Shown: positions 17,889 to 27,125, counted from the stretch's first letter. The stretch: 64,000 bases of DNA from Streptomyces phaeolivaceus (GCF_009184865.1 NZ_CP045096.1:5456001-5520000); one strand, 5' to 3'. Made by a program: numbers and translations. Notes: generated by a model not told the origin, from the sequence alone.

Positions 17889-17915
17889 AACCCCCAGGCC
17901 ACTGGCCTGGGGGTT
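17889..17915. terminator. Hairpin terminator after the hydrolase gene, next to a tRNA 3' fragment
   Basis: A perfect 12-bp stem AACCCCCAGGCC / GGCCTGGGGGTT with a 3-nt loop (ACT). It is placed just left of a minus-strand tRNA 3' end, the usual arrangement for a tRNA terminator, and also serves the hydrolase. Confidence 0.8.
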
Positions 17916-17920
17916 CCGCA

Positions 17921-17944
17921 TGGAGCGGGTGACACGAATCGAAC
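17921..17944 (-). pseudogene. tRNA 3'-end remnant (CCA plus part of the T arm)
   Basis: On the + strand TGGAGCGGGTGACACGAATC reads, in reverse, as a T-stem/loop GTTCGATTCG followed by acceptor CACCCGCTCCA. After 24 bp the similarity to a tRNA stops. The same acceptor end recurs at 19250. It is probably one end of an old integration site. Confidence 0.55.
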
Positions 17945-18030
17945 GCAAAGCGCTGTTCGTCTGGCGGTCAGGACGGCGCGGTGGCGCTCTGTGCGCAGAT
18001 GTGTGAATCCGAACGGTGGGGACGTGACTC

Positions 18031-18175
18031 TCATGGGTTGGCCGGGACCTCACCGTGCAAGGTCTCCTGGGTAGGCGTGAGTTCGGGTTCGGGGATTCGC
18101 CAGACGATGCGCACCTGTTCGTCGAGGGGGAGCGAGGGACCGCCGACGTAGACGCGGTGGATCAGGTAGATACCG
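18031..18175 (-). pseudogene. 3' fragment of an unidentified gene
   Basis: A coding-like minus-strand stretch reads YLIHRVYVGGPSLPLDEQVR and then RIVWRIPEPELTPTQETLHG, ending EVPANP with a TGA at 18031. Upstream of about 18175 the frame loses coding character, where the plus-strand oxidoreductase fragment begins. It is therefore the 3' end of a gene truncated by recombination. Function unknown. Confidence 0.45.
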
Positions 18176-18179
18176 CGCG

Positions 18180-18985
18180 CACCCGCTCGGCCCCGACGTC
18201 GTCGCCGGACAGCTGATCTTCCCGTTCGACCAGGCCGCCGACGTGCTGGCCAGGCTCCCCGCACACATGGCCGCCGCGCCCCGCGAGCTGGGCCCGCTGG
18301 CCGCGATCGCGCCCGCCCCCGCCCCGCCGATGCTGCCGCCGGAGGCGCACGGCAGGCCGGTGCTCGTCCTCCTCCCCGTCCTCACCGGGGATCCCGCGAC
18401 CGCCGACGAGGTCATCGAACCGCTCGCCGCCCTCGGCCGGCCGGTCGCCGACCTGGTCACGCAGACACCGTGGCTGCGGGCGAACAGCATGCTCGACGCC
18501 GTAGCGCCGTACGGCAAGCGCATGAACCTGCGCGGCGGGTACCTCCCGGCCTTGTCCGCCGAAGCCGTCGACACCCTGCTGCGCCACGCCGCCACCGCAC
18601 CGCAGAACCCTGGCGCGGCCAACGTCGTCAACCTGTGGTGCATGGGCGGCGCGATCTCCGAGGACGTCGCAGAGGAAGCCACCGCCTTCTCCCGCGAGGG
18701 AGCCGCCTGCTTCTCCCGCGAGGGAGCCGCATGGCTTTGGGAGGCCGTGAGCATGTGGGACGCCGCTGAGCACGACCCGCGGTACGAGGAGTCGGCGAAA
18801 CACATCACGGAAGCGATGCGGCCCCACTCGCTCGCCGCCGGCTACACCAACCTCACCGACGACCTGGGCAAGGCATGGCGCCGCGGAGTCCACGGCAGCG
18901 AGGCCAAGTACCGGCGGCTGCAGGCGGTCAAGGCCACCTGGGACCCGGACAACCTCATCCGCTTCAACAAGAACATCGCCCCGAC
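18180..18985 (+). pseudogene. 5'-truncated FAD-linked oxidoreductase (berberine-bridge type)
   Basis: The frame contains the C-terminal half of a BBE-like flavoprotein: VVAGQLIFPFDQAADVLARL, then PLAALGRPVADLVTQTPW, and the hallmark C-terminus KYRRLQAVKATWDPDNLIRF followed by NKNI. The FAD-binding N-terminal half (normally about 200 residues with the flavin-linking His) is absent, and no start is present apart from an internal GTG at 18243. Immediately upstream lies the end of a minus-strand gene fragment, so this is a recombination remnant. A 24-bp in-frame duplication (18687-18734) repeats FSREGAA. It probably encodes no functional enzyme. Confidence 0.75.
18687..18734 (+). repeat. 24-bp tandem duplication inside the oxidoreductase remnant
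   Basis: Two adjacent 24-bp units, each starting TTCTCCCGCGAGGGAGCCGC, encode FSREGAA twice. The only differences are in the last four bases. Confidence 0.85.
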
Positions 18986-19217
18986 CGCGCGACCGCGTCA
19001 GCGACCCGACACGGCGCGATGTCGACCGCCGGATCGCGGAGGGGGAACACGGGAAGTTCTTGGTCCTTCGCGCCACCGATTCCGCGGCCTGCCCCTCGCC
19101 CGCGCCACGGCCCCGAACCGCCGGCGGACAGTCGCCGTCGGCTGACGCGAACCACGCTGGGCCCAACTGCCCCTTCGCGAAGGGCACGCCACCCCCGAAT
19201 CGAACTGAACAACAAAC

Positions 19218-19244
19218 AAACCCCAGGTCGCCGACCTGGGGTTT
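19218..19244. terminator. Hairpin terminator beside the tRNA-Gly remnant
   Basis: A perfect 12-bp stem AAACCCCAGGTC / GACCTGGGGTTT with loop GCC, 5 bp from the tRNA 3' end on the minus-strand downstream side. This is the position expected for a tRNA terminator. Confidence 0.8.
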
Positions 19245-19249
19245 CATCA

Positions 19250-19295
19250 TGGAGCGGGTGACGAGAATCGAACTCGCGCTCTCAGCTTGGGAAGC
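19250..19295 (-). pseudogene. 3' half of tRNA-Gly(CCC), an integration-site remnant
   Basis: The reverse strand gives the anticodon arm GCTTCCCAAGC, a variable loop, the T arm GCGAGTTCGATTCTCG and acceptor TCACCCGCTCCA, matching the 3' half of actinobacterial tRNA-Gly with anticodon CCC. The 5' half (D arm and 5' acceptor strand) is missing; sequence diverges at 19296. Integrative elements that use tRNA genes carry just such a 3' segment in their attachment site, so this is read as an att remnant, not a working tRNA gene. Confidence 0.8.
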
Positions 19296-19480
19296 GACGG
19301 CGCTTGGGTGGCGCATGTGGCTCTGACCTGCTGAGATGCCCTTTTCCGCAGTGGCAGTTCTGGTCGGATCGCACCGCTGTTGACCGTGATTGCCCGCCCG
19401 TACGGGCACGCTATGGGCACGACATCGTGGAGCAGCGGGATATCGCGGCAGCAAGCTGGTAGTCGCCTCTGGTGTGGAGC
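19296..19480. mobile_element. Probable attachment-site arm of a lost integrative element
   Basis: Directly next to the tRNA-Gly 3' half lies non-coding DNA with short repeats: GATGCCCTTTTCCGCAGTGG, GTTGACCGTG, and a CGTACGGGCACG / GTGCCC palindrome region. This resembles the arms next to Streptomyces tRNA-integrated (AICE-type) elements as I remember them. No integrase, xis or transfer gene is present in the window. Confidence 0.4.
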
Positions 19481-19493
19481 GGTCCGCTACCGC

Positions 19494-19898
19494 TCAAGCA
19501 GTCTCATTGCGAGTGCACACGGCTGCGGAGGAGGGGTTCAGACCGTTGGCCGGCGTGGCCTTGCGGATCACGACCAGCCGAAGACCCTGTGCGGGGATCT
19601 CGGTGTCACGGCGCGTGTCGTACAGCGCCCGTTGTTCGCCCCGATGTACGCCGCTGACGGTGAGCTTGTCCGGCTTGTCGAAGTGAGGCATCGGCTGGTC
19701 GTGCTGCAGTTCCCGGTATTCGACGACGAGCCGGTGTCCGGGGCAGTACGCGTCGACCGGCAGTCTGGCTCGCCGCCCGCTCGCGCCGGGGTCCCCCAAC
19801 AGCCAGTCGAACCGGTGCTGGGTCAGTGCCGGCTCACCGAGGATCCGCTCGCACAGGCCGACCACATACGCCTCGTCACTGTCGTCTCTCGTTCCCAT
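19494..19898 (-). CDS. Small PD-(D/E)xK-like protein, function unknown
   Basis: A 134-residue protein. After an N-terminal helix (AYVVGLCERILGEPALTQH) comes a core that fits a restriction-endonuclease-like fold: LPVDAYCPGHRLVVEYRELQ (Asp, then E-Y-R-E), then RGEQRALYDTRRDTEIPAQG and LRLVVI. The D-x(n)-E-x-E spacing with a following Arg/Tyr helix resembles Vsr-like nucleases, but the catalytic assignment is inference. No strong ribosome site precedes the ATG at 19898. It sits beside the attachment-site arm and could be cargo of the lost element. Confidence 0.6.
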   Translation of the reverse strand: MGTRDDSDEAYVVGLCERILGEPALTQHRFDWLLGDPGASGRRARLPVDAYCPGHRLVVEYRELQHDQPMPHFDKPDKLTVSGVHRGEQRALYDTRRDTEIPAQGLRLVVIRKATPANGLNPSSAAVCTRNETA

Positions 19899-20081
19899 GA
19901 CCGCGCATCATGCCAAGCCTCCACCGACAAGACACCCGGTCAGACGGCGCGGACTCCGGCCCGGACTGTGTAACACGGACCCTTCAAGCCGGTTGCGGCC
20001 CGCCTCACTTGGAGGGACTGCAGGCGAGGTGACCGATGTTCACCGCGGTGACCGCGGGGCTGTTGAGTCCGCCCTCGGCTT

Positions 20082-20112
20082 CTCCTCAGAAAAGCCTCAG
20101 AGTTCCACCAAG
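20082..20112 (+). promoter_or_regulatory. CCTCAGA direct-repeat box, copy 1
   Basis: Two CCTCAGA repeats 11 bp apart are followed by TTCCACCAAG. The element matches copies at 25056-25107 (minus strand) and 28305-28335. It lies about 190 bp upstream of the CoA-ligase start. The 11-bp spacing is what a response regulator of OmpR type would favour. Confidence 0.5.
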
Positions 20113-20300
20113 CCGCGATGCGGAGGCGGGCGCGACGATCGAGCGGTCCCGGTCCGTCCGGCCCCTGGGGCCGAGTTGGAGCGACACGCGTCGGCAGGTC
20201 CGGTGCCGACATCAGAGCGTTGTCGCTCCGCTCAGTGCCACCGGCTGTTCCGATCGGCGTAGCAAACAGAGACACCGAGATACGGAGATACGGAGTCGTC

Positions 20301-21881
20301 ATGATCTTCAGGAGCAAGTACCCGGATGTCGCCGTCACCGATCGCCCCCTCCACGAGTGGGTGCTCGGTGAAGCCTCGGGGCGTGGAACCCGGCCGGCCT
20401 TGGTGGACGTGTCCAGTGGACGAACGGTGACGTACGCCGAACTGGCCGCGCTGGTCCGTGGGCTCGCGGCGGGCCTCGCCGCCGAGGGCATCGGCAAGGG
20501 TGACGTGGTCGCTCTGCACTCGCCGAACACCGTCCTGTTCCCCGTGGTCCTCTACGCGGTCACCGCCGCGGGCGGGACGGTGACCACACTGTCGCCGCTG
20601 GCCACGCCCGCCGAGATCGCCAAGCAGCTGATCGATGCCGAAGCGCGGCTGATGGTGAGCGTGTCGCCGCTGGTCGAGACGGCGCGGACCGCGGTCGAGC
20701 TGGTCCGGCGGCAGACGGGCCGGGACATGGAGATCCTGGTCTGTGACAAGGCGGACGGGTATCGATCGGTGCTCGGGTTGCTGAACGACGGCGTCGTGCC
20801 CGCGTTCTCGACCGATCCGGCCGTGGACGTCGCCGTGCTGCCCTATTCGAGTGGAACCACGGGCGTACCCAAGGGCGTGATGCTGACCCACCGCAACCTG
20901 TGCACCAATCTCGAACAGTTGAACGGGCTGCATCGGGTCGACGAGAACGACCGTGTCATCGCGATTCTGCCCTTCTTCCACATCTTCGGTCTGACCGCGC
21001 TGGTCAACAACGCGCTGCGCCGTGGCGCGACCGTGTACGTCCACGCCCGGTTCGATCTCGACGCGTTCCTGACCAGCCTGGAGCGCGACCGCATCACCCA
21101 CGCCTACGTCGCCCCGCCGGTGATGCTCGCGCTGGCCAAGCACCCCGCGGTCGGGAAACTGGACCTGTCGCACCTGCGGCGCGTCATCTGCGCGGCGGCG
21201 CCGCTCGACGCCGGTGTGCAGGCTGCGGTGGCCGACCGGCTGGGGGTGGAGGTCGGGCAGGCGTACGGCATGACCGAGCTGTCCCCCGCCTCGCACATCC
21301 ACGCCGACGGCAACCAGGACGAGCCCGTCGCGTGCGTGGGGCATCTGCTCCCGTCGACGCAGGCACGTCTGGTCGATCCCGACACCGGTCAGGACGCGGC
21401 GGAGGGCGAGCCGGGTGAGGTATGGATCCGCGGGCCGCAGGTCATGAAGGGCTACTTCGGGCGCCCGGAGGACACCGACGCGACCGTCGACGCCGACGGC
21501 TGGCTGCACACCGGTGACATCGGCCGGGTCGACGAGGACGGGAACTGGTTCATCGTCGACCGGGTCAAGGAACTCATCAAGTACAAGGGGTACCAGGTGG
21601 CGCCGGCCGAGCTCGAAGCCATCCTGGTGCAGCATCCCGGTATCGCCGACGCGGCCGTGATCGGAGTCGACGACGAGGAGGGCAACGAGATACCGAAGGC
21701 GTTCGTGGTGCCCATGACCGGGGTGCCGATATCCGCCGCCGAGGTGATGGCCCACGTCGAGGGCCAGGTCGCCCCGTACAAGAGGATCCGCCGGGTCGAG
21801 TTCATCGAGGCCGTACCGAAGGCGGCCTCGGGGAAGATCCTGCGGCGCCGACTGCGGGAACGGGAGCCGGCGGGTTCCTGA
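20301..21881 (+). CDS. 4-coumarate-CoA-ligase-like acyl-CoA synthetase (ANL superfamily)
   Basis: A 526-residue protein; the ATG at 20301 (MIFRSKYPDV) has GGAG at 7-nt spacing and matches the length of characterised Streptomyces cinnamate/4-coumarate CoA ligases (about 520). Motifs: P-loop LPYSSGTTGVPKGVMLTHRN near residue 183, QAYGMTE near 320, HTGDIGRVDEDGNWFIVDR, and the C-terminal catalytic-lysine motif PKAASGKILRR near 512. It adenylates an aromatic or fatty acid and transfers it to CoA in the cytosol. Substrate specificity cannot be fixed by eye. A CCTCAGA repeat element lies in its long leader. The next gene on the same strand starts 92 bp downstream. Confidence 0.9.
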   Translation: MIFRSKYPDVAVTDRPLHEWVLGEASGRGTRPALVDVSSGRTVTYAELAALVRGLAAGLAAEGIGKGDVVALHSPNTVLFPVVLYAVTAAGGTVTTLSPLATPAEIAKQLIDAEARLMVSVSPLVETARTAVELVRRQTGRDMEILVCDKADGYRSVLGLLNDGVVPAFSTDPAVDVAVLPYSSGTTGVPKGVMLTHRNLCTNLEQLNGLHRVDENDRVIAILPFFHIFGLTALVNNALRRGATVYVHARFDLDAFLTSLERDRITHAYVAPPVMLALAKHPAVGKLDLSHLRRVICAAAPLDAGVQAAVADRLGVEVGQAYGMTELSPASHIHADGNQDEPVACVGHLLPSTQARLVDPDTGQDAAEGEPGEVWIRGPQVMKGYFGRPEDTDATVDADGWLHTGDIGRVDEDGNWFIVDRVKELIKYKGYQVAPAELEAILVQHPGIADAAVIGVDDEEGNEIPKAFVVPMTGVPISAAEVMAHVEGQVAPYKRIRRVEFIEAVPKAASGKILRRRLREREPAGS

Positions 21882-21973
21882 ACGGAGCCCCTGCACGCGG
21901 GCCCGGCGCTCGGGTCGGACTTGGGGCGCGCACCCAACTCCCATGAGATGAAAAGACGTTGTAAAGTTTCCGT

Positions 21974-23200
21974 GTGGACAGCGCGGTTTACCGATTCGGG
22001 CAGTACGCGCTGGACGCGGGCCGCCGTCGACTCAGCCATGACGGACGACGGGTCGAGGTCGAGCCCCAAGCCCTGGAACTCCTGTGCTACTTGGTCGAGC
22101 ACCGTGGCCGCGTCGTGCCGGAAGAGGAACTGCGCGACAGGATGGGGCGCGGACAGAAGGCCGGCGAGGTCAGCGGCGCCGCACTCGCCGCATCGCTGCG
22201 CTCGGCCCGTCTCGCGATCGGTGACAGCGACACACGACAGCAGTTGATCCGCACCATGCTCCCGCGCGGCCATCGGTTCGTCGCGCGGACGACGGTGGCT
22301 TCCGCCGCTCCGGCCGCCACGTCCTCGGCCCCCGGCGTTCCGGCGGTGGTCGAGGCGGATCACGAGGTCATCCGGTTCTGCCGGTCCGCCGACGGCACCC
22401 GTATCGCCTACGCGCTCACCGGGGAGGGGCCGCCGCTGGTGAAGACCGCCAACTGGCTGACCCACCTCGACCTCGACCGGACCAATCCGATGTGGGCGCA
22501 CTGGTTCGACGGCCTCACCCGCGGTCGGCAACTCGTCCGCTACGACGAGCGGGGTTGCGGCCTCTCCTCATGGGACATGGGCAGCTTCACGCTCGACGAC
22601 CTGGTCGCCGACCTCGACTCCGTGGCCGATGCCGCCGGCCTCGACCGCTTCCCCCTGCTCGGGGTGTCCCAGGGCGGCGCGGTGGCGGTCGCCTACGCCG
22701 CGCTTCGCCCCGAGCGGGTCAGCCACCTGATCCTCACCTCCGCCTATGCCCGTGGGCAGCAGATCCGTGCGGGCAGTGCCGCCGAGCGCGACGCTGCCGA
22801 GGTCGACCTCGACATCGCCCGCGCCGGATGGCGTTCGCAGGACAGCAGCAGCTTCCTGCGCTACTTCGCCTCCCAGTTCCTCGCCGACGCCACTCCCGCG
22901 GAGTGGGACGCGTTCGCCGCCTACCAGCGGCAGACGACTTCGGTCGCCAACGGCCTGCGCTTCCTGGAGGAGTTCACCCGCATCGACGTCTCCGGCATCG
23001 CTCACGACGTGACCTGCCCGACGCTGATCATCCACTCACGTGACGACCCGCGCGTTCCTGTCGCACAGGCCCTGGAACTGGCCACGCTCATCCCCGACAG
23101 CCGACTGGTCCTGCTCGACAGCCGTAACCACCTGTTCACCGCGGACGACCCGGTCTGGCTGACCTTCCTCACCCATCTCTACAACTTCCTCTCCGAGTAG
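21974..23200 (+). CDS. Winged-helix DNA-binding domain fused to an alpha/beta hydrolase
   Basis: A 408-residue protein from a GTG at 21974, with no ribosome site; translation may be leaderless. Residues 5-100 are an OmpR/CadC-type winged helix (YRFGQYALDAGRRRLSHDGR, LLCYLVEHRGRVVPEEELRD, LPRGHRFV). Residues 130-408 are an alpha/beta hydrolase with RYDERGCGLS, nucleophile LLGVSQGGAVAVAYA (Ser about 232), acid region SRDDPRVPV and SRNHLF (His about 385). Fusions of this type may sense a small ester or signal through the hydrolase fold. A frameshifted paralogue on the opposite strand lies at 25672-26903. The regulated genes are unknown; the CoA ligase upstream is one candidate. Confidence 0.88.
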   Translation: MDSAVYRFGQYALDAGRRRLSHDGRRVEVEPQALELLCYLVEHRGRVVPEEELRDRMGRGQKAGEVSGAALAASLRSARLAIGDSDTRQQLIRTMLPRGHRFVARTTVASAAPAATSSAPGVPAVVEADHEVIRFCRSADGTRIAYALTGEGPPLVKTANWLTHLDLDRTNPMWAHWFDGLTRGRQLVRYDERGCGLSSWDMGSFTLDDLVADLDSVADAAGLDRFPLLGVSQGGAVAVAYAALRPERVSHLILTSAYARGQQIRAGSAAERDAAEVDLDIARAGWRSQDSSSFLRYFASQFLADATPAEWDAFAAYQRQTTSVANGLRFLEEFTRIDVSGIAHDVTCPTLIIHSRDDPRVPVAQALELATLIPDSRLVLLDSRNHLFTADDPVWLTFLTHLYNFLSE

Positions 23201-23514
23201 TCCGGCTCATGGGACGCTCACGACGACGGGAGGGCCCCGCAGGGCGCGGTGCTCGGTTGTATCGGCTGTTTCGGCGACTGAGTGCGGATGTCGGTCCGCA
23301 CTCCGGTAAGCGTGGCGGTCGCTCACGCCGTCGCCGTCCAGGGCAAGCACCCGAGGCTCTCGGGTATGTCGGCCAAGGGGCCCCAAAGCCGCCACGAGAT
23401 GATCTTGATGAACCAGCAGGGCAGCTCGATGGGGGTCGCGCTCGTCTTCCTGAACGTCCAGGAGCCGCGGCCGGCATCGACGCGTGGCCCCTGGGCGGTA
23501 CAGGGTGACCGGAC
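23201..23514. other. Intergenic region, nothing recognised
   Basis: About 310 bp between the winged-helix/hydrolase gene and the convergent GIY-YIG gene. Reading frames here have no coding signature. No strong hairpin or repeat was seen. Confidence 0.5.
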
Positions 23515-24057
23515 TCAGTCGATGGTGGTGTCCGCCTCCGGCGTCCTTCGCGCGTTGTTCCGGAGGTTGGCGAAGGGCAGAGCTCCTCCGTGGAGCTCTT
23601 TGAACTCGTCGATCAGATCCTGCTCGGCCTCACCCGCGTCGTCCTCAGTCATCGGCCGCCAGGCAACGAGCAGTGCGTCCGAGTCGGCCAGCTGCCAGAT
23701 GTAGCGTCCGCCCCAGTGGCCGGCCAGCAGGCCGGTGCCGTGGCGGCGGTAGTCGGCAAGCCTCTGATTCAGTCCGTCCTGGCCTGCGGCCTTGCCGATG
23801 TACACGACCGTTGCTCCGTCCACCCAGGCATCGCCGAGCTTGTCAGCCGTCACGGATGGGTCGCGGCCTTTGAGATGTCCGGCAGGGCTCGCGGGTAGAA
23901 ACGACGGGGGTGAGGTGTCCGTGCGGATCACCACGTAGATTCCGTGCCCGGTGGGAACGTTGCTGCTGGGCAGCTCCCGGAACGGCACGAAGCCGCAGAA
24001 GCCGCGTACGGACAGGGTTCTCTGCGTCAGCTCTGGTGTCGGGCTCATGCCAGCCAT
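23515..24057 (-). CDS. GIY-YIG-domain protein
   Basis: A 180-residue protein from an ATG at 24057 (a second ATG is at 24048). The central part carries the GIY-YIG nuclease signature: GHGIYVVIR near residue 39, VVYIGKAAG near 84, and [15 protein letters not shown] with the usual conserved Arg. A later Glu ([10 protein letters not shown]) stands where the catalytic Glu falls, and LPFANLR ends the domain. It may cut DNA, but such stand-alone small proteins are not functionally characterised. There is no partner gene nearby. Convergent with the upstream fusion gene. Confidence 0.8.
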   Translation of the reverse strand: MAGMSPTPELTQRTLSVRGFCGFVPFRELPSSNVPTGHGIYVVIRTDTSPPSFLPASPAGHLKGRDPSVTADKLGDAWVDGATVVYIGKAAGQDGLNQRLADYRRHGTGLLAGHWGGRYIWQLADSDALLVAWRPMTEDDAGEAEQDLIDEFKELHGGALPFANLRNNARRTPEADTTID

Positions 24058-24467
24058 CGTGCCAGGGGCAACTGACAGTCCCAGCCCTGTTCTCGTACCG
24101 CTACGGCAAGCTGGCGTGTAGCTCTCTGCGAGCTCGGGACTTTCTGCCGACAGCAGAGCCGCCCACCCCTCTGTCGCGAGCTCGCGCTACTCGCTTGTAG
24201 AGCTCCGTTCCTCCCTGAGACCACCACCCGCCGGACCCGCAGCCGCGTCTCGGTCGGCGGCACACCTGCGACTCCCCGCGGGCGGCCGGCCCTCCCCATC
24301 CACAGACGGCGAACTGATCACTGCGATCGCCGCAACCATGGTGAGCGCGCTCGTCACGGGTTACGTTGGGTTCCCCATGGCGCCTCTGACATGGCGTCCG
24401 TGAAGTCGCGGACGACTTCACGGACGCCGGTGTGCTTGTCGGGCCGGCCTGCGCGAACGGTGTGCGA
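24058..24467. other. Intergenic region, nothing recognised
   Basis: About 410 bp between two minus-strand genes. It holds short direct repeats around CTCGCGCTACTCGC and GCGAGCTCG but no coding frame with good codon pattern. It should contain the promoter of the GIY-YIG gene. Confidence 0.45.
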
Positions 24468-24932
24468 CTAGCCGATGACGATGTCGCAGTCGGCCGTCCC
24501 GCGGGCGGCGATGGTGGCGAAGTCCGCCTGGATGAAGGGGTCGTACGCCGCCGCGGTCAGGGAGCGCGTCGACTTGCGGGGCACCCACTTCGTGCCGGTC
24601 GAGTGCCGGACGTCGGCCGCGTCCCACGACAGGTCACAGACCCAGTGGACGTTGCGGCCCGCGGGCCGCGGGTTGGTCGCGTCGGCGTCGATCCTCCAGT
24701 TGCCGTCCGCGTTCACGGTGAACGTGATGTCGCCCCGCACGTCCTTGCTGCTGTCGCTCGTCTTGAACTGGACCGACATGCCGTCCGCGGCGACGTGCTT
24801 GGTGGTGGCGTTGGCGTGCGCGGGAACCGTTCCCAGCAGCAGGGAGCCCAGCCCGGCACCCGTCGCGATCAGCAGCGCCAGCCCCCGGTGACTCCGGGCC
24901 TTGCCGGACGTCCTGGTGGTGTCGAGTCGCAT
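24468..24932 (-). CDS. Small secreted protein, function unknown
   Basis: A 154-residue protein; the ATG at 24932 (MRLDTTRTSG) has GAAGGA about 6 nt upstream and is preferred to a longer in-frame start. A signal peptide covers about residues 15-45 (LALLIATGAGLGSLLLGTVP then AHA), so the mature protein starts near NATTKHV. The mature part is beta-rich (ITFTVNADGNWRIDADATN, VHWVCDLSWDAADVRH) with two cysteines that could pair, ending TADCDIVIG. Family not recognised. Its upstream region carries the most extended CCTCAGA repeat box (25056-25107, minus strand). Confidence 0.75.
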   Translation of the reverse strand: MRLDTTRTSGKARSHRGLALLIATGAGLGSLLLGTVPAHANATTKHVAADGMSVQFKTSDSSKDVRGDITFTVNADGNWRIDADATNPRPAGRNVHWVCDLSWDAADVRHSTGTKWVPRKSTRSLTAAAYDPFIQADFATIAARGTADCDIVIG

Positions 24933-25055
24933 CTTCTGTCCTTCTCTCTCGTGTGTGCCCCGTGTCGGAAGTGCGTGCCGGGCTGGGGGAGATGTCCTCA
25001 CGACCGCTCCTCGGCCCGGCACCGCTCAAGCATCCGGCCCGTCGGCGGGCCAAGG

Positions 25056-25107
25056 CTTGGTGGAGGTCTGAGGCTCGTCTGAGGGCATGTCTGAGGACGG
25101 GCTGAGG
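25056..25107 (-). promoter_or_regulatory. CCTCAGA direct-repeat box, copy 2 (four repeats)
   Basis: Read on the minus strand, CCTCAG occurs four times at 11-, 12- and 11-bp spacing and ends with CTCCACCAAG. It lies about 125-175 bp upstream of the secreted-protein start at 24932. It matches the boxes at 20082 and 28305 and is the longest of the three. Confidence 0.55.
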
Positions 25108-25671
25108 GCGTTTCCCTCAGTCGGCGAGCCGGGTTGATGAGGCGTGCGTGAGCACCAGGTCCGGCGAATTGGAGGCGAACGGAGTGTGCGAGGCCACGGG
25201 AAATGTCCCCTGTGCGCGCTGCGGGCCGCGACACCGAACCCCGGCGAGCAGACAACCGGAGATCGCCGCAATCTGCCCACGGCGCGAGTTGATCACTCAC
25301 CCTCACCGTCGACCAGCCCGTCACAGCTCACAGCACCTGCTGCACGGGCGGGTCGACGCTTGGCGTCGAGCCCGTCCGCAGGTCGGCGTGGGCCTGCCCG
25401 GCTGCCGAGGCTGAGTGACCTCCGGCAGCCCGGGCACGGCGCGGGGAGACTCGGATGCCATCGTCACCAGGGAAGATCGCGGCCGCTGACTTCTGCGACT
25501 TCCGCGCCCCGGTGCGCCAGGCCGCCAGACGGACCGCGTCGGCCCGAGTCTCTGATGACGCGGTCTCTGGCGTCGGGGTCCTGGCGGCTGTCCGTCGCCC
25601 CATCGGCCCGCGGAAGGAGCGCGTGCCCAGCCTGGCGACTCCACGGCCGCCGGATGCTCAGGCCACGCGGC
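25108..25671. other. Intergenic region, nothing recognised
   Basis: About 560 bp between the secreted-protein gene's upstream region and the end of the frameshifted winged-helix/hydrolase gene. Frames read as low-complexity Arg/Pro/Ala and appear to be shadows. No convincing gene was seen. Confidence 0.45.
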
Positions 25672-26903
25672 TCACTCGGCCAGGAAGGCGTCGATGTGCG
25701 ACAGGAACTCGTCCCAGGCCGGTTCGAACGCGGTGAGCAGGTGGCTGCGGCTCTTGAGCAGGACCAGCCGACTGTCGGGAATGAGAGCGGCCAGCTCATT
25801 GGCCTGGGACACCGGCACGCGCTCGTCGTCGCGGGAGTGGAGGATCAGCGTCGGACAGGCCACTTGGTGGGCGATGTCGGACACGTCGATCCTGGCGAAC
25901 TCCTCAAGGAAACGGACCCCGTTGGCGGGCGAGGTCGTCCGCCGCTGGAAGGCGGTGAACTCGTCCCAGTCCTCCGGTGTGCCGTCGGGCAGGAACTGGG
26001 AGGCGAAGACCCGCAGAATCTGGGGTCCTGGTGGATCCATCCCACCCGGGCGACATCCAGGTCGAGGGCCGCCTCGGCGTTCTCGGTCTCGCTTCGGGAC
26101 CGGACCTGCCGTCCTCGGGCGTAGGCCCCGGCGAGGATCAGCTGGCTGACCCGCTCCGGATGCCGTACGGCATAGGCGACCGCCACCGCACCGCCCTGCG
26201 ACACCCCGAGCAGCGGGAACCTGTCGAGCCCCGCGGCCTCGACCACGGTCTCCAGGTCGTCGACCCAGTCCTCGAACGTGAAGCCCGGCACCACCCAGTC
26301 GGAGAGGCCGCACCCGCGCTCGTCGTAGCGGATCAGCCGGTGGTGGCGGGCGAGCCCCTTCAGCCAGTGCGACCACACCGGGGTCGTCCACTCCAGATCG
26401 AGATGGGACATCCAGTTGGCCGCCTTGAGCAGGGGCGGGCCCGAGCCGACGGCGGCATAGGCGATGCGGGTGCCGTCACCGGCCCGGCAGAACCGGATGG
26501 TCTGGCGGTCGGCGCCGCTCGGTCCGTCGGCCGGTGCCGGCCGTGCGTCGGCCTCCTGGCCGGAGCCCCTGGACGGGCCGCCGTCGACGACCGTTGTCGC
26601 GGCCACGAACTGGTAGCCCCGCCGGTGCACCGTGCGGATCACCTGTTGTCGGCTGCCCGTGTCCTCCACGGCCAGCCGAGCGGTCCGTAGCGCCGTGGTG
26701 AGGGCGGCCTCGCTGACGAAGCGGTCACCCCACACCTCGTCGAGCAGCTCGGTCTTCGGGACCACACGGTCCCGGTGGACGACGAGGTGACACAGCAGAT
26801 CCAGGGCCCGAGGTTCGACATGGACCGGTTCACCGGCCCGGTGGAGCTGGTGCCGAGCTGTGTCCAGCTCGTATTCCCCGAAGCGATGCTTGTCCCCCTG
26901 CAC
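25672..26903 (-). pseudogene. Paralogous winged-helix/alpha-beta-hydrolase fusion with a one-base deletion
   Basis: A clear paralogue of the gene at 21974. The winged helix reads HRFGEYELDTARHQLHRAGE to RGYQFVAATTVV, and the hydrolase has RYDERGCGLSDW and LLGVSQGGAVAVAYAVRHPE. At about 26016 the frame shifts: RVGWIHQDPRF continues only after restoring one base (TTC-CTG reads as TTCTG), giving LRVFASQFLPDGTPEDWDEF and the catalytic C-terminus HSRDDERVPV and SRSHLL in the other frame. The start may be GTG 26903, as the paralogue suggests, or an in-frame ATG at 26939. As it stands the product would lose the acid and histidine of the triad. It may be real decay or a base-call error. Confidence 0.8.
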
Positions 26904-27125
26904 CTTTGCAGCGTACAACTCCCCTGTGTCGGCGTACATATGAGCGAACCCCGGGTGTGTCGTCGTGGCGGCGGTGGCATGCGGCGCGCCGGCAGGAGGC
27001 CGGATCGGGAACACCCTGGCAGACGCGAACCGTAAGCGTTCTGTCATCTGCACAAGGGCCCGAGACCGTCGGCCGTTGCGTTGAATGGCGTGGTGGGGCG
27101 AGAGACTCTCCGAAGGAGGAACGCG

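Noticed and set aside
19250..19340. A functional tRNA-Gly gene
   Set aside because: Only the 3' half from the anticodon loop is present; there is no D arm or 5' acceptor strand to pair with CACCCGC.
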